A stretch of DNA of 64,000 nucleotides from Gelidibacter mesophilus DSM 14095 (GTDB lineage Bacteria; Bacteroidota; Bacteroidia; Flavobacteriales; Flavobacteriaceae): NCBI RefSeq assembly GCF_000423005.1, contig NZ_AUHD01000006.1, positions 310,001 through 374,000 of the forward strand, given 5' to 3'. Positions 9,594 to 18,637 of this stretch are shown here, in pieces. Position 1 is the stretch's first letter, and each line of letters starts with the position of its first letter. A program made the translations under genes and the position numbers. The notes beneath the pieces were generated by a model, which was given only the letters and a program-made list of their open reading frames with translations, ran no database searches and was not told where the DNA came from.

Positions 9594-10169
9594 TTGAAAG
9601 TCATTCAACTACATAACAACAATATCGAGCTTATTAAGAAAGCTGCCAAAAACAACCGTGAGGCGCAGCACATGCTTTATCAGTCGCATGCGCCAAAAAT
9701 GTTGAGTATTTGTAGATATTATATAAAAGATCTTCAAAAAGCGGAAGAGGTCATGTTGAACGGATTCTTTAAATGTTTTACGAATTTGAAAAGTTTTAAG
9801 AATGAAGGTAGTTTTGAAGGTTGGCTCAGGAAAATCATGGTCAGGGAAGCCATTTCGTTCATAAGACAGAAAAATAAAGTCGAGTTTTCAATGGAAGATA
9901 TGGAGGTCCACCAGCAACAGACCAATAATATCCAGACGGCAATTGAATTGGATGAGATTCAGCAATATATTGATGAATTGCCCGAAGGTTACAAAATGGT
10001 TTTTATGATGTACGCCGTTGAAGGCTATAAACACCACGAAATTGCAAGCATGCTGAACATCAATGAAGGCACTTCAAAATCGCAGTTGTTTAAGGCAAGA
10101 CAATTTTTACAAGATAAAATAAATAAATCGAACTCTATAAATAATGGAACAGATGAAATGGGAAGATAA
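9594..10169 (+). CDS. RNA polymerase sigma factor, sigma-70 family (ECF type)
   Basis: A 191-residue ECF-type sigma factor. Region 2 lies around residues 20-90 (YKDLQKAEEVM-like helix, GSFEGWLRKIMVREAISFIR) and region 4 around 120-175 (LPEGYKMVFMMYAVEGYKHHEIASML, then a helix-turn-helix). The TTG start at 9594 gives the MKVIQLH N-terminus usual in flavobacterial homologues. Its last 26 bases overlap the downstream membrane-protein gene, so the two are translationally coupled. The downstream protein is the obvious anti-sigma candidate. Confidence 0.9.
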   Translation: MKVIQLHNNNIELIKKAAKNNREAQHMLYQSHAPKMLSICRYYIKDLQKAEEVMLNGFFKCFTNLKSFKNEGSFEGWLRKIMVREAISFIRQKNKVEFSMEDMEVHQQQTNNIQTAIELDEIQQYIDELPEGYKMVFMMYAVEGYKHHEIASMLNINEGTSKSQLFKARQFLQDKINKSNSINNGTDEMGR

Positions 10170-10902
10170 ATTTAAGGAGACACTCGAAAAGAGAACTATC
10201 AAGCCCTCTGATGCCTCTTGGAATGCTTTGGCAGATCGGTTGGATGCCGAGGAAAGACATAATAATAAGGCCATGTATTGGTGGATGGGAATTGCAGCAG
10301 GTTTGATAGCAATAATGTTTATGGTAAGCCTGTTTTTTAACAATAGCAGCACCGAGATTCAACAATCAGTCGTAGTGGACACTCAGAAAGAAGTTATTGA
10401 AAACCCAGTGTCGCGACAAGTTGTGCCAGAGCCGAAACAAATAGTAGAAGTGTCTGAAAACTCAAAAACTGTTGAGCATGTTGAAGAATATACTGATAAA
10501 AAAGAACACTCTAAAAAACAAAATTCTTTTACGTCCCCAATTAAGCTAAGTCAAAGCCTTGCTAAAACCAAAACAATAGAGCCATTAAAGCCTTTAGAGG
10601 TGGTTACCCAAAGCCAAACTTTGGAAGCTGAGAGAGTGTCAGAAATTATTGCTCAAATACACAGTTTAAAAGATAGAGGAGAAACGGTATCGGACGCCGA
10701 TATTGATGCCTTATTAGATAAGGCCCAAAAAGAAATTGCTTACCAAAGCATCTTAATGGAAAGCACAAGAACTGTTGATGCAAATGCACTGTTACAAGAC
10801 GTTGAATCAGATTTGCAGCGATCGTTTAGAACTAAGATCCTTGAAGCTTTAATGAGCAGTTATGAAACCTTGAAAACGTCTGTTGCTGAACGTCATAACT
10901 GA
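10144..10902 (+). CDS. Single-pass membrane protein, candidate anti-sigma factor
   Basis: The 252-residue protein has an acidic/basic cytoplasmic N-terminus of about 43 residues, one strong transmembrane segment (about 44-65, MYWWMGIAAGLIAIMFMVSLFF region) and a polar, Lys/Glu-rich periplasmic part that looks disordered and then helical. No zinc anti-sigma motif is visible. The overlap with the sigma gene and the membrane topology suggest an anti-sigma or sigma-linked sensor role, which is inference only. The sequence alone does not place it in a named family. Confidence 0.7.
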   Translation: MEQMKWEDKFKETLEKRTIKPSDASWNALADRLDAEERHNNKAMYWWMGIAAGLIAIMFMVSLFFNNSSTEIQQSVVVDTQKEVIENPVSRQVVPEPKQIVEVSENSKTVEHVEEYTDKKEHSKKQNSFTSPIKLSQSLAKTKTIEPLKPLEVVTQSQTLEAERVSEIIAQIHSLKDRGETVSDADIDALLDKAQKEIAYQSILMESTRTVDANALLQDVESDLQRSFRTKILEALMSSYETLKTSVAERHN

Positions 10903-11002
10903 TGAATGACTGCAAGGAAACAGTTTTTAATCATGTAAAATAAATTACCGAGACTTCGGAATTATAGAGTAGAATTTAATCAAAAATCAAAAATCGAACA
11001 TC

Positions 11003-12067
11003 ATGAACACAATTGCAAAAATTATTGTGCTGGCAACCTTATGCCTCATAATTGGGAAAACCCAAGCACAGGACACACTCCAAAAAAAGGATAATCAGTT
11101 GAGGATTGAAAGTCATTTACAGTACAAAGAAACCATTAAGGAGGAGGAGAAAACCGCTTTAAAAGCCGAAATAGAGACGATTAATCTGCGTCTTGAAAAA
11201 GGAGAAATTACCCATGCACGTGCAGAAGATTTAAAATTAGAAATGGCAAAGAAAAGAGCCCTGAATATTGAAAATCGTAACGTCATCATTGACAATCAGA
11301 TTGAACTTCTATCGAGAAATCCAGATTTTTATAAAGCAAGCGATCTAAATAAAAACGACATCCTGTTTTCTGTTGGGAAAAAGAATGGCCTGTACATTAA
11401 TAGAAAAAAAACACCTCCAAAATATGATATTCGTACCTCTAATAAATTGTTATTTGCCATCGGATTTAACAATGCCATAATTGATGGGCAAAGTTTAGAT
11501 GATTCCCCTTATAAAATTGGTGGCTCTGGCTTTGTGGAATTAGGATGGATCTGGAGTACGAGAATACTTGAAAATTCCAATTTTGTCAGGGTAAATTATG
11601 GTTTGTCAATGCAATGGAATAAATTAAATATTAAAGACAACCTGTATTTTGTAGAAAATGACAACCAAATTACGCTTGAGGAGTTTCCGCTGCCATTGGA
11701 CAAATCAAAATTTAGGACCACGAGTTTGGTCGTTCCAGTCCATTTTGAGTTTGGGCCTTCAAAAATGAAAGATTATGGCGATAGAATCAGGTATTTTACT
11801 GACAATCAATTTAAAGTGGGAATTGGAGGTTTTGCAGGGTTTAATTTAAGCACCCTCCAGAAGTTGAAATACAAGGAAAACGGAGACAATCAAAAACAAA
11901 AGAATAAAACCGATTTTAATACCACCAGTTTTGTTTATGGTGTAAGTGGCTATATAGGTGTCGGGGATTTCAGTGTCTATGTCAAATATAACCTGAATGA
12001 ATTGTTTAAAAATCAAATCGTTGATCAACATAATATCTCTTTAGGGCTCCGATGGGTCTTGGATTGA
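11003..12067 (+). CDS. Outer-membrane beta-barrel protein with coiled-coil N-terminus
   Basis: Signal peptide (MNTIAKIIVLATLCLIIGKTQAQ), then a strongly charged helical stretch at about 35-100 (KETIKEEEKTALKAEI...), then alternating amphipathic strands ending in an aromatic-rich C-terminus (SLGLRWVLD), typical of small outer-membrane barrels. It lies 100 bases after the sigma/membrane-protein pair on the same strand, so the three probably form one envelope-stress cassette. Ligand or substrate unknown. A bidirectional terminator follows. Confidence 0.75.
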   Translation: MNTIAKIIVLATLCLIIGKTQAQDTLQKKDNQLRIESHLQYKETIKEEEKTALKAEIETINLRLEKGEITHARAEDLKLEMAKKRALNIENRNVIIDNQIELLSRNPDFYKASDLNKNDILFSVGKKNGLYINRKKTPPKYDIRTSNKLLFAIGFNNAIIDGQSLDDSPYKIGGSGFVELGWIWSTRILENSNFVRVNYGLSMQWNKLNIKDNLYFVENDNQITLEEFPLPLDKSKFRTTSLVVPVHFEFGPSKMKDYGDRIRYFTDNQFKVGIGGFAGFNLSTLQKLKYKENGDNQKQKNKTDFNTTSFVYGVSGYIGVGDFSVYVKYNLNELFKNQIVDQHNISLGLRWVLD

Positions 12068-12102
12068 GCCAATAAACCAAACTTCAATTATTTAATTCAG
12101 TC

Positions 12103-12139
12103 AAAAAAAAAGGACCTTGAAAATTTTCGAGGTCTTTTT
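12103..12139. terminator. Bidirectional terminator
   Basis: GACCT (12113-12117) pairs with AGGTC (12130-12134), flanked by an A8 run on one side and T5 on the other, between two convergent genes. It should work in both directions. Confidence 0.75.
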
Positions 12140-12143
12140 GAAT

Positions 12144-13361
12144 TTAGTCGGTAGTCTCTTTTTCTGACTGTTGTTTCGCTTTGCGCTCTTCACGACGTTC
12201 TTTGCGCGCTTCTTTCTTTTCTTGACGTTTCTCTTTTCTTTTTTCCTTTTCCGACGCTTTGTTAGCATCATCCTTGGCTTTTTCAAAGGCATCTTTAAAA
12301 TCGATATCACCATCCACTTCCCCGGTAAAGGCTTTTATCCAAGCGTTACCGAAAATATTGATCACTGTGGGCCAAACACCGGTCTCGACGTTATTTAAGT
12401 CGCCTTCAAAAGGAACTTTTGTAGCTAAGGTATCGGTAGTCTGATTTTTAAGAATAAACTTGAAAAAACCGACAAACCCTTCCCATAGAACGCCTAAAAA
12501 CCCATCCTCTTTGCCAATCAGCTTGGAGTCAGTGAGCATTGGTTTGATATAACCTTGCAAATAGCCATCTGCTATGGCCACTTCACTATAAAGTTCAAAG
12601 GTTCCTTTTTCAAAATCGATACCTGCATAATGACGCGTCATGTCGTTTAGAGCCGTGGCATTTGAACCCTTTAACGCAAATTCCAAATCCATATCAGGAA
12701 TTTCCTTTATCAAATTAATCTTGCCATCTAAAGTCATATTTCCATCGCCAAAAGTAACCCCAGAAGCATGGATGGGAGAGGGCAAGGTGCCTTGTGCAGA
12801 TTTGACATTCCGCAAGTTATCGGCATATAGTTCAATGTTGTCAATGTTCAAATCAATATTTGGATCCGCTTGCAACTGGACAAATGCAATTTTACCATCA
12901 TGAACTTCAAAATGATTAATATCAATAGGCACAATTTCTGTTAAGGCCTTAGTCCAATCATCAACATCAGCAGTTTTTTCATCTGTAGGCGCCTGTTGAT
13001 CTTCAAAGATATAAATCACTTCCGGGCTGGTCATGATAATCTCACTCACAATTCTTCCTTTAAAAAGCGATTTCCACTCGATTGAAATATCGCTTTTTGG
13101 GAAATTTAAAAAGGGCACTTGTGTTTTGGCATTCACTTTATTTAGATACATACCGTTAACCACATAAGCGCCGCGTATTAAAGAAATATCCACATCCTCT
13201 ATTTGACCATAGTATCCCGGGATATCAGCAAGGATTTTATTGATATTATTTTTGACCAACGTGGGTAAATAAATTCTAAAGGCAACGAGCAATACGACAA
13301 TGATGATAGGAATGGTATATCGTTTTTTCTTATAAATACTTCGTCTGGTTTTAGTGCCCAT
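12144..13361 (-). CDS. DUF748 / AsmA-like membrane-anchored protein
   Basis: A 405-residue protein with a basic N-terminus, one transmembrane helix (about 15-33, YTIPIIIVVLLVAFRIY region) and a large periplasmic beta-rich part of the DUF748/AsmA-like type, thought to act in envelope lipid handling. The C-terminal 45 residues are almost only Lys, Arg and Glu. The ATG at 13361 (MGTKTRRSIYKKK) is preferred over the ORF's upstream start at 13472, because the upstream extension has no family resemblance. Monocistronic, with a terminator shared with the convergent barrel gene. Confidence 0.8.
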   Translation of the reverse strand: MGTKTRRSIYKKKRYTIPIIIVVLLVAFRIYLPTLVKNNINKILADIPGYYGQIEDVDISLIRGAYVVNGMYLNKVNAKTQVPFLNFPKSDISIEWKSLFKGRIVSEIIMTSPEVIYIFEDQQAPTDEKTADVDDWTKALTEIVPIDINHFEVHDGKIAFVQLQADPNIDLNIDNIELYADNLRNVKSAQGTLPSPIHASGVTFGDGNMTLDGKINLIKEIPDMDLEFALKGSNATALNDMTRHYAGIDFEKGTFELYSEVAIADGYLQGYIKPMLTDSKLIGKEDGFLGVLWEGFVGFFKFILKNQTTDTLATKVPFEGDLNNVETGVWPTVINIFGNAWIKAFTGEVDGDIDFKDAFEKAKDDANKASEKEKRKEKRQEKKEARKERREERKAKQQSEKETTD

Positions 13362-13667
13362 AGCGTCTCTTTTAATTAAAATTACGAAAAAGAGGGCGCT
13401 GTTAGAATGAGTTTGGGAAAGTTTTAGGGATTTTTTGGATTGTAATAGTTCAGGTAATACTATAAGATCCAAAATTTAATTTAAACCATTTTTTCTATAT
13501 AACGAATTTGAACCATCGGGATTCAAACTTTAGCAGTTCAAAGTCAATCATCATCGCATTATTAAAAAACGAGATTTAGATTCAACTTTTTTCTATAAAA
13601 CTCAAATAGAGATTCAGGTACGTTTCGATTGTTTGTGCTATTTTTACAAAAATTTACTACCAGAATT
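13362..13667. other. Intergenic region between divergent DUF748 gene and dnaG
   Basis: AT-rich, no convincing gene. A small inverted repeat TTTGAA-N9-TTCAAA sits at about 13507-13527. No clear TAnnTTTG box in the right place for dnaG. Presumably contains both promoters. Confidence 0.4.
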
Positions 13668-15635
13668 TTGATTTCAAGATCTTCCATAGAACAAGTATTT
13701 GAAACCGCTCGAGTAGAGGAGGTTATTGGCGATTTCGTTAACCTCAAAAAGGCGGGAAGCAACTTTAAAGGTTTGAGTCCGTTCAGTGATGAACGTTCTC
13801 CAAGCTTTGTGGTAAGTCCCGTTAAGCAAATTTGGAAGGATTTTTCTAGTGGCAAGGGCGGAAATGCGGTGACATTCCTCATGGAGCATGAACATTTTAC
13901 ATATCCTGAAGCTATAAAATACCTCGCCAGAAAATACAATATTGAAATTGAGGAAACTGAGCAGACCAACGAACAAAAAGAGGAAGCTAATGAGCGTGAA
14001 AGCCTTTATTTAGTGAATGATTTTGCCAATACTTATTTTCAAAGAATCCTTCATAAAACAGATCAAGGAAAAGCGATTGGTCTTAGTTATTTTAAGGAAC
14101 GTGGTTTTACTACGGAAACCATTAAAACTTTTAATTTGGGGTATTCGCTTGATGAATGGCAAGCGTTTACTGATGAAGCTTTAAAGAAAGCATATCGGCT
14201 TGAGTTTCTTGAAAAAACCGGATTGACCATTGTTAAGGACGAGAAACGATTTGATCGTTTTAAAGGTCGGGTGATGTTTCCTATCCATAGTATGAGCGGT
14301 CGGGTTTTAGGATTTGGAGGTCGTATTTTGGGCGCTGATAAAAAAGCGGCCAAATATCTCAATTCTCCTGAAAGTGAAGTGTATCATAAGAGTAAAATTT
14401 TATACGGTCTGTTCCATGCTAAGCAATCTATTGCGAAAGAAGACAACTGTTTTCTCGTAGAAGGCTATACTGATGTGATTCAATTCCATCAAACCGGGAT
14501 AAAAAACGTTGTGGCTTCTTCTGGGACGGCCTTGTCTCCAGAACAGATCAGGCTGATCAATAGATTGACCAAGAATATTACCGTGCTTTTTGATGGTGAT
14601 GCTGCGGGAGTCCGAGCTGCTGTAAGGGGTGTTGATTTGATTTTGGAACAAGGAATGAATGTTAAAGTGTGTTCCTTCCCGAATGGTGCAGACCCTGATA
14701 GTTTTGCTAGAGAACATACGGCTGATGAACTTGCGGCCTATCTAAAAGATCATGCAAAAGATTTTATTCAGTTTAAAGCGTCTTTATTGGTTGAGGATGC
14801 TAAGAATGATCCGATAAAAAAGGCAGATACCATCAGGGAAATTGTGAATAGTATTTCAAAAATTCCTGATCCAATCAAACGCGAAATCTATATTAGGGAA
14901 TGTTCTAATATTATGGATATTAGTGAGCAGGTCTTGTTCACTACGCTAGCTCAGATCAATAAAAAGGAAAACCAAGAAGCAGGTAAACCTCATAGATCAG
15001 AACAAACCGCCTTTGAGGTGGTGCGCTCACAACAACCCACAAACAAGGTCAACCATCAATATGAGTTGGAACGAAAGATCATTGAAATTTTATTGCTCTA
15101 TGGTAATGAGACTGAAGATTTTGAAGATTTGGTAATGAAGGAGGATAGTGCTGGCGAATTAAAAATGGAGCCTATAATTCATCAGGCAAAAGTTTTTGAG
15201 AAAATCTACTTGGACCTACAGGAAGATGAAATGCAATTTTCTGATGAGCGCTTTAAAAATTTGTATTATATAATCATTGATGCCCTCCATCAGGCGAAAG
15301 ATTTTCAATTGAAAGATTTTATCAATAAACTAGATCAGGATATGGCCAATGAAGTGACCACCATCTTGATGAATGATGAGCGGTATTCATTGCATGATTG
15401 GGAACGCAATCATATCATCCCTAAAGAGAAGCACGAAACCATTGCGCAATTGGTAACCCAAACTATTTTAAGCTTGAGATGCTTTTTAATTGACCAAAAG
15501 GTGGTAGAGTACCAATTGGAAACCAGAAAGCCAAATGTTAACCTTTTGGGAGTGATGGAAGATGTAAGAGATTATTTAAGATTAAAAACGCTTTTATCTA
15601 AAAAATTAGGAAAAGTTGTTGGGGGGAAAATCTAA
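13668..15635 (+). CDS. dnaG: DNA primase, with lost zinc ligands
   Basis: Makes RNA primers for the replication fork. I chose the TTG at 13668, giving LISRSSIEQVFETARVEEV, the family N-terminus; the upstream TTG at 13629 adds an unrelated stretch. Order: zinc-ribbon-like domain (1-95), TOPRIM catalytic core (EGYTDVI near residue 270 and later a DGDAAG motif), then the C-terminal helicase-binding part. The CHC2 zinc ligands are absent: the usual CCPFHNEK region reads LSPFSDER and the usual CxxC region reads FSSGKGG. The fold is otherwise conserved. The last four bases overlap the convergent response regulator. Confidence 0.95.
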   Translation: MISRSSIEQVFETARVEEVIGDFVNLKKAGSNFKGLSPFSDERSPSFVVSPVKQIWKDFSSGKGGNAVTFLMEHEHFTYPEAIKYLARKYNIEIEETEQTNEQKEEANERESLYLVNDFANTYFQRILHKTDQGKAIGLSYFKERGFTTETIKTFNLGYSLDEWQAFTDEALKKAYRLEFLEKTGLTIVKDEKRFDRFKGRVMFPIHSMSGRVLGFGGRILGADKKAAKYLNSPESEVYHKSKILYGLFHAKQSIAKEDNCFLVEGYTDVIQFHQTGIKNVVASSGTALSPEQIRLINRLTKNITVLFDGDAAGVRAAVRGVDLILEQGMNVKVCSFPNGADPDSFAREHTADELAAYLKDHAKDFIQFKASLLVEDAKNDPIKKADTIREIVNSISKIPDPIKREIYIRECSNIMDISEQVLFTTLAQINKKENQEAGKPHRSEQTAFEVVRSQQPTNKVNHQYELERKIIEILLLYGNETEDFEDLVMKEDSAGELKMEPIIHQAKVFEKIYLDLQEDEMQFSDERFKNLYYIIIDALHQAKDFQLKDFINKLDQDMANEVTTILMNDERYSLHDWERNHIIPKEKHETIAQLVTQTILSLRCFLIDQKVVEYQLETRKPNVNLLGVMEDVRDYLRLKTLLSKKLGKVVGGKI

Positions 15636-16261
15636 ATTTTTCCCATATGTTCTGCTTGATGGATTAAATCTACCAAATTATTCACATTTAATTTTTTAAA
15701 CAGCCTTGCTTTGTAGGTGCTCACAGTTTTTTCGTTGATATCAAGCTCCAGTGCTATTTCCTTGTTTTTCTTGCCTGACGACAATAGTTTCAAAACTTCC
15801 ACTTCTCTTGTGGATAAACGCTTGTATAATTTGCTTTTCTTGTTACGGGTGTCATCATAATTTAAGTGCTTTGCCATATTATCACTTAAATAAATTCCCC
15901 CGTTATGTACTTTAAGTATGGCCTCTTTGATGGTTTCTGTAGCAACATTTTTGGAAAGGTAACCTGAAGCCCCTGCTTTTATAGTGCTAATGGCATAAAT
16001 TTCTTCGGGATGGTAACTAAACATAATGACTTTTACCTGTGTATGTTCTTTTTTGATGGCTCTTAATGCGGTAATGCCATTAAGTTCAGGAAGATCAATT
16101 TCGGAAATAATAACATCCACGGGGTGACGTCTTACAAATTCGAAAATTTCAATACCTGAGCCAATAGAGCCCACAACTTCAATTTCAGGATCAGCGTCAA
16201 AAAGTAGCTTTAGTCCTTTTCTTACAATGGGATGAGAGTCCACAACCAATACCTTAATCAT
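15632..16261 (-). CDS. NarL/FixJ-family response regulator with Glu at the phospho-acceptor site
   Basis: Receiver domain (1-120) plus LuxR-type helix-turn-helix (about 145-205, with LSTREVEVLKLLSSGKKNKEIA). The acidic pocket Asp8 and the conserved Lys104 are present, but the phospho-acceptor position reads Glu54 (ISEIDLPELNG, where NarL has LLDLNMPGMNG). Asp-to-Glu at this site often mimics the phosphorylated state, so the protein may be constitutively active or controlled another way (inference). No kinase gene is adjacent. Convergent with dnaG, overlapping by four bases. Confidence 0.9.
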   Translation of the reverse strand: MIKVLVVDSHPIVRKGLKLLFDADPEIEVVGSIGSGIEIFEFVRRHPVDVIISEIDLPELNGITALRAIKKEHTQVKVIMFSYHPEEIYAISTIKAGASGYLSKNVATETIKEAILKVHNGGIYLSDNMAKHLNYDDTRNKKSKLYKRLSTREVEVLKLLSSGKKNKEIALELDINEKTVSTYKARLFKKLNVNNLVDLIHQAEHMGKI

Positions 16262-16403
16262 AATATGTCATTTATTATTTAGTTAATACACGTAAGGACT
16301 TAAGTTGAAACCGTGGAGATGTGGTACGTAAAAGTATAAAAAAAATAATTGTATTCCATGAAAATTGGTAATATTCAAGGAATTAGAGCGTAAAAAAGAT
16401 GGA

Positions 16404-17192
16404 TTATATTAGATTTTTAGGAATTTCGCATATCGGAATCGGGATCATCTTATGTTGATTGATTGTATTTAGTCTTGAAAACAACTCAAAGACTTCACGC
16501 TTTCTCCCTTCAAAATCAAGCGTTGTTTTGCCGTTTTCTTTCATGTGCATGGCCCATTCCAATTCTGGATAGGATGCGCCAATTTGATCTTCATCACTTC
16601 TGTCATCACCAAATAATCCGTCACTTGGGGCGGCATTAATAATAGATTCGGTCACCCCCAAGGCTTTTGCAAGAGTGTAAACTTCTGATTTCATCAAATC
16701 CGCAATTGGGCTTAGGTCTACACCTCCATCACCATACTTGGTGTAAAATCCAACACCAAAATCCTCCACCTTATTACCGGTTCCTGCAACCAATAAACCT
16801 TTCATGCCTGCATAATAATAGAGACTGGTCATTCTTAACCGTGCACGGGTATTGGCGAGAGCCATATCCACTGTGGCTTGGGAGCCATCTAAGGTGACCT
16901 CAGATTTAAATGCTTCGAAAACAGGCGTCAAATTGACGAGCTGGTCGCTTACATTTTTAAAATTGGCTTTCAATTGTTTGATGTGTTCCTGCCCTCTTGA
17001 GACATGGCTTTCTGGCTGATGGATGGGCATTTCAATACATAAAACATTCAACCCTGTTTTGGCACATAAAATAGAGGTGACAGCGGAATCTATTCCACCT
17101 GAAATACCTATAACAAAACCATTTACTTGGGCGTTGTTGGCATAATCTTTTAGCCAGGTTACAATGTGGTCAATTACTTTTTCTGTTTGCAT
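16404..17192 (-). CDS. nadE: NH3-dependent NAD+ synthetase
   Basis: Amidates nicotinate adenine dinucleotide with ATP and ammonia. The 262-residue length fits the ammonia-dependent class with no glutaminase domain. The PP-loop SGGIDSAV is at 31-38, and the NTRARLRMTSLYY, GTGNKVEDFGVGFYTKYGDGGVDLSPI and late SDEDQIGA motifs are visible. Divergent from gldB. The intergenic region has a gldB -7/-33 pair on the other strand. Confidence 0.95.
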   Translation of the reverse strand: MQTEKVIDHIVTWLKDYANNAQVNGFVIGISGGIDSAVTSILCAKTGLNVLCIEMPIHQPESHVSRGQEHIKQLKANFKNVSDQLVNLTPVFEAFKSEVTLDGSQATVDMALANTRARLRMTSLYYYAGMKGLLVAGTGNKVEDFGVGFYTKYGDGGVDLSPIADLMKSEVYTLAKALGVTESIINAAPSDGLFGDDRSDEDQIGASYPELEWAMHMKENGKTTLDFEGRKREVFELFSRLNTINQHKMIPIPICEIPKNLI

Positions 17193-17195
17193 TTT

Positions 17196-17228
17196 TTGGA
17201 AGATTTAACACAAAGAATACTACCTTTG
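17196..17228 (+). promoter_or_regulatory. Promoter for gldBC
   Basis: TTG at 17196-17198 and TACCTTTG at 17221-17228 with 22 bases between; matches the Bacteroidota consensus. Leader of about 55 nt to gldB. Confidence 0.55.
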
Positions 17229-17288
17229 CGCCACAAAAATAAAGTAATCACTTAAGTAATAAAAATTAAAGACCTTTTAAAAATTTCT

Positions 17289-18248
17289 ATGAAAAATGTT
17301 GGTTTTCTTATAGTTCTGTTGCTTTTTTTCAATGCTTGTAAAGAAGATGATCAATTAGAAAGTGAAATTTCTAAAATGGATGTGGAGGTTAAGATCGAAC
17401 GTTTTGATTTGGCGTTTGCCCATGCGAACCCAGCGGATTTACCAAAACTGAAGGAGGCTTATCCTTTTTTGTTCTCGGAGCGTATCAATGATTCTATATG
17501 GATAGACCGAATTAATGATTCCTTGCAGAAAGAACTTTCAGATGAAGTTGAAAAAACTTTTGCGAATTTTGATGACGTTCGTGACAATATTGAATCACTT
17601 TTTCAACATTTAAAATATTACGATAAGACCTTCAAGATACCACGGGTGATTACCGTCACATCAGATGTTGACTACAGGAATAAAACCATTGTAACTGATA
17701 CTATTGTGCTTATTTCTTTAGACACCTATTTAGGTGCTGACCATCATTTTTACGAAGGCATACAAAGGTTTCTGACCCAAAATATGAAACGATCGCAAAT
17801 TGTGAGTGATTTGGCCGCAAACTATTCGGAAAAGTATATATATCAAGATCAGCCCAAAACACTGTTGGATGATATGATTTACTTCGGAAAACAACTTTAT
17901 TTTAAGGATAAGATGATTCCATTCGTCTCAGATGCGGTAAAAATTGGCTATTCCGATGTGCAATTGGAATGGGTTAAAGAAAATGAAAGCGAAATATGGC
18001 GCTATTTTATAGAGCGTGAACTGTTGTTCAGTACTGATAATAGTTTGGCCGAACGCTTTATTGCTGATGCGCCGTTTTCAAAATTTTACTTGGAATTGGA
18101 TAGTGAATCCCCAGGCAAAATAGGTCAGTATATGGGTTGGCACATTGTAAGATCGTATATGAAAAACAATGATGTCGACTTCATGGACATGATGCAAAAG
18201 AATGCCGACGAAATTTTTAATAAATCTAAATTTAAACCTCGAAAGTAA
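17289..18248 (+). CDS. gldB: Gliding motility lipoprotein GldB
   Basis: A 319-residue lipoprotein required for gliding and type IX secretion in Flavobacterium; biochemical role not settled. Lipobox FFNAC with Cys17. The body matches GldB: IERFDLAFA near residue 40, then DTYLGADHHFYEG, then a C-terminal GQYMGWHIVRSYM. Its stop codon overlaps the gldC start (TAATG), so translation is coupled. Confidence 0.93.
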   Translation: MKNVGFLIVLLLFFNACKEDDQLESEISKMDVEVKIERFDLAFAHANPADLPKLKEAYPFLFSERINDSIWIDRINDSLQKELSDEVEKTFANFDDVRDNIESLFQHLKYYDKTFKIPRVITVTSDVDYRNKTIVTDTIVLISLDTYLGADHHFYEGIQRFLTQNMKRSQIVSDLAANYSEKYIYQDQPKTLLDDMIYFGKQLYFKDKMIPFVSDAVKIGYSDVQLEWVKENESEIWRYFIERELLFSTDNSLAERFIADAPFSKFYLELDSESPGKIGQYMGWHIVRSYMKNNDVDFMDMMQKNADEIFNKSKFKPRK

Positions 18249-18583
18249 TGTCAAATACTATAAAATCAACTATAGAACTGCACGTTGAATTGGATGAAAA
18301 TCGCGTGCCGGAAAAATTAAGCTGGACGGCCACTGACGGCGGTATCAATAATGAAGAAGCCAAGGCTATGATGCTTTCGGTATGGGACAGTAAAGCCCAA
18401 GAATCATTGCGAATTGATCTTTGGACTAAAGATATGCCTGTTGACGAAATGAAACTGTTTTTTCACCAAACCTTGGTTGAAATGAGTCATACGTTCCAGC
18501 GTGCTACCCAAGATGAAAAGATGACCGCCACCATGAAGGATTTTTGCGATTATTTTGCCGAAAAGTTGGAGCTCAATAAATAG
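18248..18583 (+). CDS. gldC: Gliding motility protein GldC
   Basis: A 111-residue soluble protein found next to gldB in gliding Bacteroidota. The TSTIELHVELDENxVPE-like N-terminus and the SWTATDGG and DFCDYFAEKL segments are characteristic. Coupled to gldB by a one-base overlap. Role in gliding is accessory. Confidence 0.92.
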   Translation: MSNTIKSTIELHVELDENRVPEKLSWTATDGGINNEEAKAMMLSVWDSKAQESLRIDLWTKDMPVDEMKLFFHQTLVEMSHTFQRATQDEKMTATMKDFCDYFAEKLELNK

Positions 18584-18637
18584 AATCTAAAAACCAATAA
18601 GGTTTTCAAAATCTTGTGGGTTTCAAAAAATAAAAAA

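Noticed and set aside
13562-13969. Minus-strand ORF of 135 codons over the dnaG start
   Set aside because: Antisense shadow of a well-conserved gene.
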